Part shown: in pieces, positions 16,547-25,145 of the stretch
Position numbering within the stretch: the stretch's first letter is position 1
Layout of the letters: each line of letters opens with the position of its first letter
Source of the DNA: an uncultured Schumannella sp.
GTDB taxonomy: Bacteria; Actinomycetota; Actinomycetes; Actinomycetales; Microbacteriaceae
Assembly: GCF_905479755.1 (NCBI RefSeq)
Contig: NZ_CAJQNT010000005.1
Coordinates: 1-64,000 of the forward strand
Direction of reading: 5' to 3'
Length of the DNA: 64,000 nt
Position numbers and translations under genes: made by a program
The notes under the pieces: model-generated
Database searches by the model: none
The model's input: only the letters and a program-made list of their open reading frames with translations
Told to the model about the DNA's origin: nothing

Positions 16547-17878
16547 CTAACTGCGGGCGAGCAGATCGCGGAAGAACTCGATGCCGCGCAGGTACGTCGA
16601 CACGCGGATGCTCTCGTCGATCGCGTGCAGGGTGGCGCGCTCGGCGGTCGTCAGATCGAACGGCAGGAAGCGGTAGACGTGGTCGCTCACGCGCGTGAAG
16701 TGCCGCCCGTCGCTGGCCTGCAGCATCACGTAGGGGGTGACGATCGCCTCGGGGAACAGGGCGCCGATCGAGGCCGAGAGCCGGTCCCACGCCTCGCCCT
16801 CGGAGGGGGAGACGGGGGAGGGCTCCGCCCCGTAGACCAGGCGGGCTTCGACCCCGTCGCGCGCCACCACCTGCTGGATGTGGGCGAGCGCCTCGGCGAG
16901 GCTCGACCCGACCGCGATGCGCACGTTCACCATCGCCGTCGCCTTCTCGGCGATGACGTTGTCGCCCGCGGATCCGCGCAGCCGGGTCACGGCGTAGGTG
17001 GTGCGCACCATGGCGTTGGTCTCGGGGCCCAGCCGCGAGAACACGGCCGTCAGCAGCCCACGGAACAGCCCGACGTGGGTGAAGAGGAACCGCATCGGCT
17101 GCTTTGTGTGGGCGCCGAGGCGGCGGATCATCTCGGCGGTCGGCTCGGCGAGCTGGGCCGGCGCGGGGCTGCGATCCAGGCGCACGATCGCGCGCGCGAG
17201 CCGTGTCGTGGCGCCGTCGCGGACGGGCGTGGAGGCGTGCCCCCCGCTGCGCTCCACCGAGAGTTCGATGCCCGCGAGACCCTTTTCGCTCACGCCGACG
17301 ACCGCGATCGGCGCCTCGACGCCGGGGAAGATGCCCTCCACGACCGCGCCGCCCTCATCCACGACGAGCGCCGGGCGGACGCCGCGCGCCTCCAGCAGGT
17401 CGACGATCGCGGGGGCACCGTTGCCGGCGACCTCCTCGTCGTGCCCGAAGGCCAGGTACACGTCGGCTGCGGGCGTGAAGTCCTCGGCGAGCAGCGACTC
17501 GACCGCCTCCAGGATGCTGCCGAGCGCGCCCTTGTCGTCGATGGCGCCGCGGCCGCGGATGCGTTCCTCGCCGTCCTCGTCGCGCACGAGCTCCGCCTCG
17601 AAGGCGGGGAACTGCCACCCGGGCTCGTCGGCGGGCACCACGTCCTGGTGGGCCATCAGCACGAGCGGGGCCGCCGCGGCGTCCTTTCCCGCCCAACGGA
17701 AGAGCAGTGACGCGCCGCCGACGAGCTCCGATTCGAGGCGCTCGTGCACGAGCGGGAAGAGTTCGGCAAGGGTGGCGCGGAAGGCGTCGAAGGCCGCCCA
17801 GTCCACCTCCTCGGCGTTCGAGCGGGAGACGGTCGGAATCCGGATCAGTTCGCGCAGGCGATCGACGGGGGTGCTCAC
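16547..17878 (-). CDS. M20 family metallopeptidase/carboxypeptidase
   Basis: The 443-aa protein has the M20 di-zinc site: His77 in LMAHQDVVPAD, the bridging aspartate in GRGAIDDKGALG, and HDEEVAGNGAP. A dimerisation (lid) domain occupies the middle. The overall pattern is closest to the carboxypeptidase S/PM20D1 branch. It should cleave a short peptide or N-acyl amino acid; the substrate is not predictable. No signal peptide. Start GTG at 17878. It is divergent from the small membrane protein at 17931. Confidence 0.9.
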   Translation of the reverse strand: MSTPVDRLRELIRIPTVSRSNAEEVDWAAFDAFRATLAELFPLVHERLESELVGGASLLFRWAGKDAAAAPLVLMAHQDVVPADEPGWQFPAFEAELVRDEDGEERIRGRGAIDDKGALGSILEAVESLLAEDFTPAADVYLAFGHDEEVAGNGAPAIVDLLEARGVRPALVVDEGGAVVEGIFPGVEAPIAVVGVSEKGLAGIELSVERSGGHASTPVRDGATTRLARAIVRLDRSPAPAQLAEPTAEMIRRLGAHTKQPMRFLFTHVGLFRGLLTAVFSRLGPETNAMVRTTYAVTRLRGSAGDNVIAEKATAMVNVRIAVGSSLAEALAHIQQVVARDGVEARLVYGAEPSPVSPSEGEAWDRLSASIGALFPEAIVTPYVMLQASDGRHFTRVSDHVYRFLPFDLTTAERATLHAIDESIRVSTYLRGIEFFRDLLARS

Positions 17879-17930
17879 GCTTCGATGCTAGGTGCGAGGG
17901 CCGCGCCGCCCGAATCGGTAGGCTCGAGGA

Positions 17931-18293
17931 ATGAGCTCCCAGCCGCGCCAATCCGCCCCGGTGCCTCGACGACTCGCGCTTGCGCCGGCGTTGATTGCGA
18001 CAATGGCGCTGCTCATCGGGGTGGTGCTGCTGGAGTCGGATGCGTTCCTGGTCATCCGATTCGTGGTCTCGATCTTTGCGCTCATCATCGCCTGGTTCGC
18101 GGTGCGGGCGCGGCACTGGTGGTGGGTGCCGCCGCTGGCAGCGATCGCGGTGGTCTGGAACCCGGTGATCCCGATTGCGGTGCCCGACGAGTGGTGGCTC
18201 GGGATGCAGTACCTGGCCGTGCTCGTGGTCGTCGCCGCGGGCGTGCTGATTCGCGTCGCGGTTCCGCCGGCGAGCGCGTCACGATCCCGCTGA
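17931..18293 (+). CDS. Small four-helix membrane protein (DUF6804-like)
   Basis: The 120-aa product has a polar proline-rich N-terminus followed by about four membrane segments, with the pattern FVVSIFALIIAWFAVRARHWWWVPPLAAIAVVWNPVIPI. This resembles the actinobacterial DUF6804 family. Function unknown. The 196 bases that follow, before the helicase gene, contain no gene I can support. Confidence 0.72.
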   Translation: MSSQPRQSAPVPRRLALAPALIATMALLIGVVLLESDAFLVIRFVVSIFALIIAWFAVRARHWWWVPPLAAIAVVWNPVIPIAVPDEWWLGMQYLAVLVVVAAGVLIRVAVPPASASRSR

Positions 18294-18489
18294 CGGGGCG
18301 TTTCGGCTAGAGTGGGGGTACGTTCCGCCCCACCGGCCAAAGCCGGGTCTGGGATTCCGCGGAAAGTGCACGGTGAACAATGTGCACGCACGGTGAGCGC
18401 CGATCCCGCATGGCGGTCTCGTACCACACAGCAGCAGCCCGAGTCTCGGGCGGATTGACCGGCATTCTGGCGAATGCTCGAGGAGAATC

Positions 18490-20610
18490 ATGGCCCAAAC
18501 CGGGCAGAAGTCGCGCAACGGGGGACGCCGCGCCGCGCCGCAGCGCAAGCGTCAGCATCAGGACGAAACGGGCGTCATTCCCGTGCTCGCGCGCATTGTG
18601 CGCACGATCGAGAACTCGGCGGAGCGCGGCAAGGTCAATGCCGCGAACCGCACGCGGTTCCGTGTCGTCGCCGTGCTCGTGCGCGAGGAGCGCGCCCGGA
18701 TCAAGGCGGATGCGAGCCTGGGTGACGCCGAGCGCAGCAAGGAGCTGACCCGCCTCGACGGCATCGCCACGATCATGGCGAAGACGGCCTCGCGCGACAC
18801 GAGCCTCATCCAGCTGCTCACCGACACGGCGCCGCTGTCGACCGCGGCGCTCGAGGTGCGCCGCACGATCCTGATGGAGGCGGGCGCCGAGCTCAGCCCC
18901 GAAGATCTCGTGATCGTCACCGAGGCGCCGGAGAAGTCGCCCGCGGAGGACCGCCAGGTCGTGCCGCAGTCGGTCAAGCAGTACCAGATGTCGAATCCGT
19001 TCCTGGCGCCCGACTTCAGCGCGGCCCAGGCGAAGCCCACCACCGAGGGGCGCCTCGCGAACTGGGAGCTCATCGAGCCGCTGTTCCGCTCCTTCGAGGT
19101 CGGCGCGGGCGGCGGCGCCGCCACCATGAACCTGCCGGCGCCGCGCACGCGCGAGACGCCCGGCGGCACCGAGCTGATGATCCACCAGGCGCGTTTCATC
19201 GAGTCGGCGCGCACCGGACACCGCAGCTTCCTGCTCGCCGACGAGCCCGGCCTCGGCAAGACGGCGCAGGCGCTGCTCGCGGCGCACGTCGCCGGGTCCT
19301 ACCCGCTGCTCGTCGTGGTTCCGAACGTCGTCAAGGTCAACTGGGCGCGTGAGGTCGAGAAGTGGACCCCGAAGCGCACCGCGACGGTCGTGCACGGCGA
19401 CGGGGATGACCTGGACGCCTTCGCCGACGTCACGATCGTCAACTACGAGATCCTCGATCGCCACGCCGCGTGGCTCAGCCGCCGCGGCTTCAAGGGCATG
19501 ATCGTCGACGAGGCGCACTTCATCAAGAACAAGGAGTCGCAGCGCTCGAAGAACGTGCTCGCGATCTCCAAGAGCATCCGGGCGGTCTCGCCGAACGCGT
19601 TGTTCATCGCACTGACCGGTACGCCGCTGATCAACCAGATCGAGGACTTCCGGATGATCTGGCAGTTCCTCGGCTGGATCGACGACAAGCAGCCGCTCGC
19701 CCAGCTGATGAAGAAGCTGGAGGAGACCGAGCGCACCCCCGGCGACCCGGGCTTCTTCGCCGCGGCCCGCGGCGCCGTGATCGACATGGGTATCGTCCGC
19801 CGCAAGAAGGAGGATGTCGCCGCCGACATCCCCGCGCGCCGGATCGCCGACATCCCGGTGGAGCTCGACGGGGAGGCGGGGCGTTCCATTCGCGCCGCCG
19901 AGCAGGCGCTCGTTACGCGCCTCGTGGATCGCTACCGTCGCGTGCTCGCGCAGCGTCCCGACGCGAACCCGGAGGACATCATCCGTCTGGTGGCGCACGC
20001 CGAACTCGAGGAGTCGCGTTCGGCCACCTCCGGCGGCGACAACGTGTTCACGATGGTGCGCAAGATCGGGCAGGCGAAGGCCACCCCGGCGGCGGATTAC
20101 ACGGTCAATCTGGCCCGCAACGTCGGCAAGGTGGTCTTCTTCGCCAAGCACATCGACGTGATGGACACCGCCGAGAAGCACTTCGCGAAGGAGGGCCTGC
20201 GCACGGTGTCGATCCGTGGCGACCAGAGTTCGAAGGCGCGCCAGGAGGCGATTGACGCCTTCACGAACGACGAGGACGTCTCGATCGCGGTGTGTTCGCT
20301 CACCGCGGCGGGCATCGGCGTCAACCTGCAGGCGGCGTCGAACGTCGTGCTCGCCGAGCTCAGCTGGACGAACGCGGAGCAGACGCAGGCGATCGATCGC
20401 GTGCACCGCATCGGTCAGGGCCTGCCGGTGACGGCCTGGCGCATCATTGCCGCCGGCACACTCGACGCCCGCATCTCGGAGCTCATCGACGCGAAGGCTG
20501 GCCTTGCCGCGCGCGCGCTCGACGGCGTGAACATCGACGAGGGCGAGGAGGGCTCGGTGCAGCTTTCGGCGCTCGTGACGATGCTCCGCGACGCCGTGTC
20601 GGAGCTGTAG
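18490..20610 (+). CDS. SNF2-type DEAD/DEAH helicase
   Basis: The 706-aa protein has an N-terminal region of about 210 residues with no recognised domain, then an SNF2-like ATPase core: Walker A with Lys257 in LADEPGLGKTAQA, DEAH at 340-343, the ALTGTPLINQIEDF motif, and a C-terminal helicase lobe with SLTAAGIGVNLQAAS and QAIDRVHRIGQ. It is probably a DNA translocase in repair or remodelling; no nuclease domain is visible. Start ATG at 18490 has a good ribosome site (gaggag, 6 bases upstream). Confidence 0.9.
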   Translation: MAQTGQKSRNGGRRAAPQRKRQHQDETGVIPVLARIVRTIENSAERGKVNAANRTRFRVVAVLVREERARIKADASLGDAERSKELTRLDGIATIMAKTASRDTSLIQLLTDTAPLSTAALEVRRTILMEAGAELSPEDLVIVTEAPEKSPAEDRQVVPQSVKQYQMSNPFLAPDFSAAQAKPTTEGRLANWELIEPLFRSFEVGAGGGAATMNLPAPRTRETPGGTELMIHQARFIESARTGHRSFLLADEPGLGKTAQALLAAHVAGSYPLLVVVPNVVKVNWAREVEKWTPKRTATVVHGDGDDLDAFADVTIVNYEILDRHAAWLSRRGFKGMIVDEAHFIKNKESQRSKNVLAISKSIRAVSPNALFIALTGTPLINQIEDFRMIWQFLGWIDDKQPLAQLMKKLEETERTPGDPGFFAAARGAVIDMGIVRRKKEDVAADIPARRIADIPVELDGEAGRSIRAAEQALVTRLVDRYRRVLAQRPDANPEDIIRLVAHAELEESRSATSGGDNVFTMVRKIGQAKATPAADYTVNLARNVGKVVFFAKHIDVMDTAEKHFAKEGLRTVSIRGDQSSKARQEAIDAFTNDEDVSIAVCSLTAAGIGVNLQAASNVVLAELSWTNAEQTQAIDRVHRIGQGLPVTAWRIIAAGTLDARISELIDAKAGLAARALDGVNIDEGEEGSVQLSALVTMLRDAVSEL

Positions 20611-20696
20611 AGCCCTCGGCGTCTTGTACCCCGAAACGGTCGTCCTGTCCTACAAGTGAGGGACACCCAGAGTGGGGGGAGCGCGGGGGTTCTCAG

Positions 20697-20780
20697 ATGA
20701 GTAACTTCATAAGTGCACTAGTTGGGGGACTAGGGGCGGCGGTGACATCGTCGAAACGCGAATACCGGCTACGGGGGTAA
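20697..20780 (+). CDS. Possible 27-aa peptide gene
   Basis: An ATG at 20697 opens a 27-codon frame encoding MSNFISALVGGLGAAVTSS... and ending in KREYRLRG. It has a hydrophobic, Gly/Ala-rich first half and a basic end. A ggggg run lies 7 bases upstream. Its codons (ATA, CTA twice) differ from the GC-ending codons of neighbours, and the frame is followed by an inverted repeat with a T tract. It could be a small secreted or membrane-active peptide, or the region may be a noncoding RNA. Confidence 0.35.
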   Translation: MSNFISALVGGLGAAVTSSKREYRLRG

Positions 20781-20817
20781 CCGGACACAGCGGACGAAGT
20801 CACCGCCGCCAGTAATT
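20735..20817 (+). terminator. Long inverted repeat with T tract
   Basis: GGCGGCGGTGAC (20735-20746) is exactly complementary to GTCACCGCCGCC (20799-20810); five further bases pair inward after one mismatch (tcgtc at 20748-20752 with gacga at 20793-20797). The right arm is followed by agtaattttt, fitting an intrinsic terminator, though the roughly 40-base loop is long. The left arm lies within the 27-codon frame. Confidence 0.5.
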
Positions 20818-20840
20818 TTTAACGGGACTTCTCCGGGCGT

Positions 20841-21386
20841 TCAGCCCCGGGTGCTGTTGGCCGTTCGGCCCCGCACAATCCCGATGAACGCGTCGATCCG
20901 CGGATCGATCGGCTCCGCTGCCGGGCCGACTGGCCAGGCGAGCCCGATGCGGGTGCTGGCCCCATCGCGAATCGGGCGCACCACCACGTCGCGACGCGAG
21001 TGGGTGCGCGCGACCGACTGCGGCATCCGTGCCACGCCGACCCCCGCCGCGACGAGCGCGACGGTGTCGGCGTCGTCGCCCGGCTGCACGACCTCGTCGG
21101 CGAGATCCGCTTCGCTCACCTCGTCGACGACGGAGAACACGTGCTCCTTCGCGACGACGACGACCGGCGTTTCCTCATAGAGCGGGATGACGTGCAACTC
21201 CTCGCTTGCGGCGACGTCGCGCAGGAACGCCATCGCGGCCTCGCCGCTCGCCAGCGCGGCCAGCGCATCCCCCTGCGAGCTGGGGCGCAGTTCGAGCGGT
21301 TCGCGGCGCATCCGCTCGCGCCAGATGCGCTCCCACTTGGTGGGGGTCACTCCCGGCACGAAACACACGACGAAGGGATCTGCCAC
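20841..21386 (-). CDS. LysR substrate-binding-domain protein without DNA-binding domain
   Basis: The 181-aa product resembles the periplasmic-binding-like effector domain of LysR regulators (ALASGEAAMAFLRD, HVIPLYEETPVVVVAKEH, VALVAAGVGVARMPQSVAR) but starts directly in that domain and has no helix-turn-helix. Such stand-alone proteins occur in actinobacteria beside DUF5997 genes, as here (divergent, 22 bases apart), suggesting a joint ligand-sensing role. Start GTG at 21386. Confidence 0.82.
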   Translation of the reverse strand: MADPFVVCFVPGVTPTKWERIWRERMRREPLELRPSSQGDALAALASGEAAMAFLRDVAASEELHVIPLYEETPVVVVAKEHVFSVVDEVSEADLADEVVQPGDDADTVALVAAGVGVARMPQSVARTHSRRDVVVRPIRDGASTRIGLAWPVGPAAEPIDPRIDAFIGIVRGRTANSTRG

Positions 21387-21408
21387 CCGCTCAGGCTAGC
21401 CTGGGCCT

Positions 21409-21819
21409 GTGAGCGATCAGACGATGAACCCGGCAACCGCGGCCAAGAAGCTGGAGCTGCTGCTGGCGGCGACGCCGGAGGAGTTCCGCGCGAAGCCGCT
21501 GACCCGCTCCGAGGTGCAGGCGCTGATGACCGACCCGCCCGAGTGGGTGAAGGTGCTGCGCGCCGACGGTCCGCACCCGCGTGAGGTCGTGGCGCGCAAA
21601 CTCGGCGTCTCAAACTCGGGGCTTGCGCGAGGCGGCATCGTCGACCCGCTCACGACGCCCGAGATCAAGGCACTGCTTGACGAGATGCCCGACTGGCTCG
21701 TCGCCGAACGCGAGCGCCAGGCCGCCGTCGTGCGCGAGAACGCGCGCATCAAGCGCGAGAAGCGTCCCGCGGGCGAGCCCCGCGACGCGGGCGGCCGCAA
21801 GGGCGGCTCGGGAGTCTAG
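21409..21819 (+). CDS. DUF5997 family protein
   Basis: The 136-aa protein (NPATAAKKLELLLAATPEEF, DPPEWVKVLRADGPHPREVVARKLGVSNSGLARGG, basic C-terminal tail) matches the DUF5997 family. The segment PREVVARKLGVSNSGLARGG reads like a helix-turn-helix, so it may supply the DNA-binding function missing from the divergently transcribed LysR-like protein; that is inference. Start GTG at 21409. Confidence 0.8.
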   Translation: MSDQTMNPATAAKKLELLLAATPEEFRAKPLTRSEVQALMTDPPEWVKVLRADGPHPREVVARKLGVSNSGLARGGIVDPLTTPEIKALLDEMPDWLVAERERQAAVVRENARIKREKRPAGEPRDAGGRKGGSGV

Positions 21820-21826
21820 TCAGCGC

Positions 21827-22165
21827 CTACGCGCTCCAGCGCAACCGATCCAGTCGGCCGAGCATCGACCACACCGTTTCGCTCAGCTGGGGATAGGCGA
21901 GCGCGATCTGCCGCAGCATCCGGCGGTCCACGTCGGCGCTCGGGCGGCGCCCGTTGTCGGCGGCGATCAACTCCGAACGCAGGCCCAGCACGACGAACTC
22001 GTCGATCGTTGGCAGCACCTCCATGAACGCCCACGGGTCTTCACCGCCGTGCAGGCGCTCCCAGACGACGGTGCTGAGTTCGTCGTGCGCCTCCGCCCGC
22101 AGCACCTCGAGGCTCGCGCGGCGCAACACCCCGGGGTGCGGGATCTCTCGGCGTTCCTCACTCAC
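21827..22165 (-). CDS. Hypothetical protein
   Basis: The 112-aa protein is acidic and alpha-helical in composition (HPGVLRRASLEVLRAEAHDELSTVVWERL; SADVDRRMLRQIALAYPQL). I recognise no family. It starts with GTG at 22165 and converges on the DUF5997 gene with a 7-base gap. Confidence 0.65.
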   Translation of the reverse strand: MSEERREIPHPGVLRRASLEVLRAEAHDELSTVVWERLHGGEDPWAFMEVLPTIDEFVVLGLRSELIAADNGRRPSADVDRRMLRQIALAYPQLSETVWSMLGRLDRLRWSA

Positions 22166-22199
22166 CCTTCGAGACTACGCGTCCCGCTAGGCTCGCGGC

Positions 22200-24125
22200 A
22201 TGAGCCGAAGTCAACGACGGTGGGGCCCTGTCGTCGGGGTGGTGGCGGTGCTCGCGGCCGTGCTGCTGCCGGCGGCTCCGGCGCTCGCTCACGACGCGCT
22301 GCGCGCCGACGTCGACGACTTCGAGATCGCCTCCTTCGACGCCGTCTACTCGCTCGGGCGCGACGCGGACGGGTCGGCAACACTCGATGTCGTCGAGACG
22401 ATCGTCGCCGTCTTTCCCGAATTCGATCAGAACAAGGGCTTCTACCGCGACATCCCCGAGTATTACGGCAACGTGCAGCTGCACACCACGGTGCTCAGCG
22501 TGACGGATGCCGACGGCGCCGCCGTGCCGCACTTCACCGAGTACTTCGAGGACTTCTTCAGCGTCGGCCTCGGCGATGACAGTTACGTCCACGGCGAGCA
22601 GACCTACGTGATCCACTATCAGCAGCGCAACACGATCCGGTACTTCGCCGACGCCGACGTCGACGAGTTCCAGTGGGATGTGAACGGAACCGGCTGGGCG
22701 CAGCCCTTCGGGCGCGTCTCGGCCGAGCTGCGTGTCGCTCCCGACCTCGTGGAGGCGCTCACCGGTGGGGTGTTCTGCGCGGCGGGCGCCTACGGCGAGA
22801 CCGAGTGCCCCGGAGGGATCATCCGCGAGGATGACGCCGAGACGGGGGAGGCGGTGTTCCGCGCGAGTGCGGGACCGTTCGAGCCATTCGAGAGCCTGAC
22901 CGTCGCCGTCGGCTTCACCGCCGGCACCTTCGTCGAAGGACCGACGAGCTACCCGCCGTCGAGCTACGACGACGACTACGGGCAGTACACACCGCCGCCG
23001 CCCGCGCCGTGTTGGATCGAGACGGGGTTGTTCCTGATCGGCCCGCTCGGCGTGCTGATCGGGGTCGTCGCGCGCCTCACACGCACGAAGGATGTCGCCG
23101 CCGAGACCGCGGCGAGCGACATCATCGTGCCGCAGTACACCCCGCCGGACGAGAACATCATGCTCGCGGCACACATCGCGGGGCGACCGGATCGCGCCTT
23201 CGCGGCCCAGCTGGTCGACCTCGCGGTGCGCCGCAAGATTCGGCTGCTCGACCCGACGACCTCCGGCGGCGACGACTACGTCGCCGAACTGGTGACGGCC
23301 GACGGGGTCGATCGCCACGAACGCGCGCTGCTCGTCGGCATCTTCGGCGGCACACTCGGACCGGGCACGCGCTTCACGCTGTCGAGCTCCAACAAGAAAC
23401 TGTCGACCGCGTTTCACCGAGGCCAGAAGGCGATCACCGACGAGATCGGCGCGCACGGCTACGCGGCGGGCACGAAGCTGCGCCCCCTGTCGGCGGGACT
23501 CATGGCGGCCGGCACGGGTGTCGCGGTCGGCGCGGTCGCGCTCCTGACCGCCTCCACCCCCTACTCGGGCAGCGAAGGCTCGTTCCTCGGCGTTCTGGCC
23601 GCCGGCTGGGGCGCCGTGCAGACCTACACGCACCCCTCGAGTCGCCGGGTGCTGACGGCAAAGGGCGAGAAGCTCAACGATTACCTGCTGGGAATGAAGG
23701 ACTACCTGGAGCTGGCCGAGAAGGACCGCTTCGCGGTGCTGCAGTCGGTGACCGGGGCGGAGCGCATCCGCGTCGACGATCAGAACGAACTGGTGAAGCT
23801 CTACGAGAAGCTCCTGCCGTGGGCGGTGCTCTGGGGCGTCGAGAAGAGCTGGGGTGAGGTGCTCGTGACCGCGGCGGCGGAGGTGCACGCGCCGATCGAG
23901 TGGGTGTCGAGCACCGATCAGCTCACCGGATGGCGGCTGTACTCGATCGTGGACAGCGTCAGCCGGTCCACCCCGCCCGCACCCGTCGTGGCCCGCGCGC
24001 GATCGACCGGGTTCTCGTCGGGGGGCGGCTGGTCGTCGAGCGGGGGATCGAGTTCGAGCAGTTTCTCCTCCGGCGGCGGATTCTCCGGCGGCGGGGGCGG
24101 CGGAGGTGGCGGCCGCGGCCGATAA
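22200..24125 (+). CDS. DUF2207 domain membrane protein
   Basis: The 641-aa protein has a signal peptide (1-30, ending APALA), a beta-rich extracellular DUF2207 domain (about 35-265) with GFYRDIPEYYGNVQLHT, a membrane helix around 275-300, a cytoplasmic-type domain, a second hydrophobic region near 430-470, and a low-complexity tail of Ser then Gly (SSGGGWSSSG...GGGGGRGR). DUF2207 proteins are widespread membrane proteins of unknown function. Start ATG at 22200; probably co-transcribed with the J-domain gene 9 bases downstream. Confidence 0.9.
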   Translation: MSRSQRRWGPVVGVVAVLAAVLLPAAPALAHDALRADVDDFEIASFDAVYSLGRDADGSATLDVVETIVAVFPEFDQNKGFYRDIPEYYGNVQLHTTVLSVTDADGAAVPHFTEYFEDFFSVGLGDDSYVHGEQTYVIHYQQRNTIRYFADADVDEFQWDVNGTGWAQPFGRVSAELRVAPDLVEALTGGVFCAAGAYGETECPGGIIREDDAETGEAVFRASAGPFEPFESLTVAVGFTAGTFVEGPTSYPPSSYDDDYGQYTPPPPAPCWIETGLFLIGPLGVLIGVVARLTRTKDVAAETAASDIIVPQYTPPDENIMLAAHIAGRPDRAFAAQLVDLAVRRKIRLLDPTTSGGDDYVAELVTADGVDRHERALLVGIFGGTLGPGTRFTLSSSNKKLSTAFHRGQKAITDEIGAHGYAAGTKLRPLSAGLMAAGTGVAVGAVALLTASTPYSGSEGSFLGVLAAGWGAVQTYTHPSSRRVLTAKGEKLNDYLLGMKDYLELAEKDRFAVLQSVTGAERIRVDDQNELVKLYEKLLPWAVLWGVEKSWGEVLVTAAAEVHAPIEWVSSTDQLTGWRLYSIVDSVSRSTPPAPVVARARSTGFSSGGGWSSSGGSSSSSFSSGGGFSGGGGGGGGGRGR

Positions 24126-24134
24126 ACTCGACCG

Positions 24135-25103
24135 ATGCCCGATTCTCCCTTGTCTGCGAGCCCCTATGAGGTGCTCGGCGTTGCGGCGACGGCGAGTCAC
24201 GACGAGTTGCGCAAGGCCTACCGGAAGCAGTTGCGCGCCACCCACCCGGATGCCGGCGGCAACGTCGAGCACTTCCATCGCGTGCAGCACGCCTGGCAAC
24301 TGGTCGGCACCCCCGAGGCGCGCGAGCAGTTCGATCGCGCCGGCGAACCCGATTTCGGCGGTCGCTCGTGGGCGCCCGGCGGGCCGCCGCCGCGCCCCGA
24401 TACGCGTCCGCAGACCCGCCAGCACGGCCATCCGGGCGGCTGGTTCCGTGAGCAGTATCTTGCCGAACTCCGCGAATGGGTGGGGCGCGGGGTGAGCATC
24501 GCCGACCCCTACGATGCCGCGCTGCTGCGCCGCGCGCCGCACACCGTGAAGCACCTGCTGGCGTCGGCGGTCGCTGAAGAGGACACGGCGCGCGTGCTGT
24601 CGACCCTCGGCATCGGTTTCACCGTGTGGCACGACGTCTCGACCGGAGTCGGCGGCGGACCGCCGTCGCGGATCGGCGTCGGGCATCCGGGTGGAACGCC
24701 GATGAGCCAGGTCGAGAAGATCGACCACATCGTGCTCGGGCCGACCGGGCTGTGGGCGATTCTCAGCGAAGACTGGGGCGAACCGGTCAAGGTCAAACGC
24801 AGTGAGGTGATCGGTGCCGGTCTCGAGCCGGGCGAGCAGCCGGTGAAGGCGCTCGGCGCTCGCGCACGGTTCTTCGCGCGCCTTGCCCGGGTCAAGTTCT
24901 CGGGGCTCGTGGTGGTGGTTCCCGACGGCGCGGCTCCCGCCGACGTCGTGCCGCTCGGCAACGTCAAGGGGGCGCACGCGCTGCTCGTGCAGCGGCCGCG
25001 CCTGGTGCAACTGCTGCGCACCGGCATCGCGGGTGTCGCGACCGGCGGAACCGACCTGTTCGAGGTGCGCTCGCGCGTGCAAGCGACCGCGCGCTTCGTC
25101 TGA
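24135..25103 (+). CDS. J-domain protein with NERD-like C-terminal region
   Basis: The 322-aa protein starts with a J domain (SPYEVLGVAATASHDELRKA, HPD in ATHPDAGGN) that would stimulate a DnaK-type Hsp70. There is no Gly/Phe region and no zinc centre, so it is a type III J protein. The C-terminal half (EKIDHIVLGPTGLWAILSED, FSGLVVVVPDGAAPADVVPLG) resembles the NERD/restriction-endonuclease-like fold but lacks a clear D...E-x-K triad. Function beyond co-chaperone is unknown. Confidence 0.82.
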   Translation: MPDSPLSASPYEVLGVAATASHDELRKAYRKQLRATHPDAGGNVEHFHRVQHAWQLVGTPEAREQFDRAGEPDFGGRSWAPGGPPPRPDTRPQTRQHGHPGGWFREQYLAELREWVGRGVSIADPYDAALLRRAPHTVKHLLASAVAEEDTARVLSTLGIGFTVWHDVSTGVGGGPPSRIGVGHPGGTPMSQVEKIDHIVLGPTGLWAILSEDWGEPVKVKRSEVIGAGLEPGEQPVKALGARARFFARLARVKFSGLVVVVPDGAAPADVVPLGNVKGAHALLVQRPRLVQLLRTGIAGVATGGTDLFEVRSRVQATARFV

Positions 25104-25145
25104 CGTGCTCGACGCTGTGCCTCCCGCGCGCTACCGTGAACTGTC

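Noticed and set aside
18307-20406. A 699-aa minus-strand protein opposite the SNF2 helicase
   Set aside because: It is the mirror frame of the helicase gene, with the Arg/His/Asp-rich composition typical of antisense frames at high GC.
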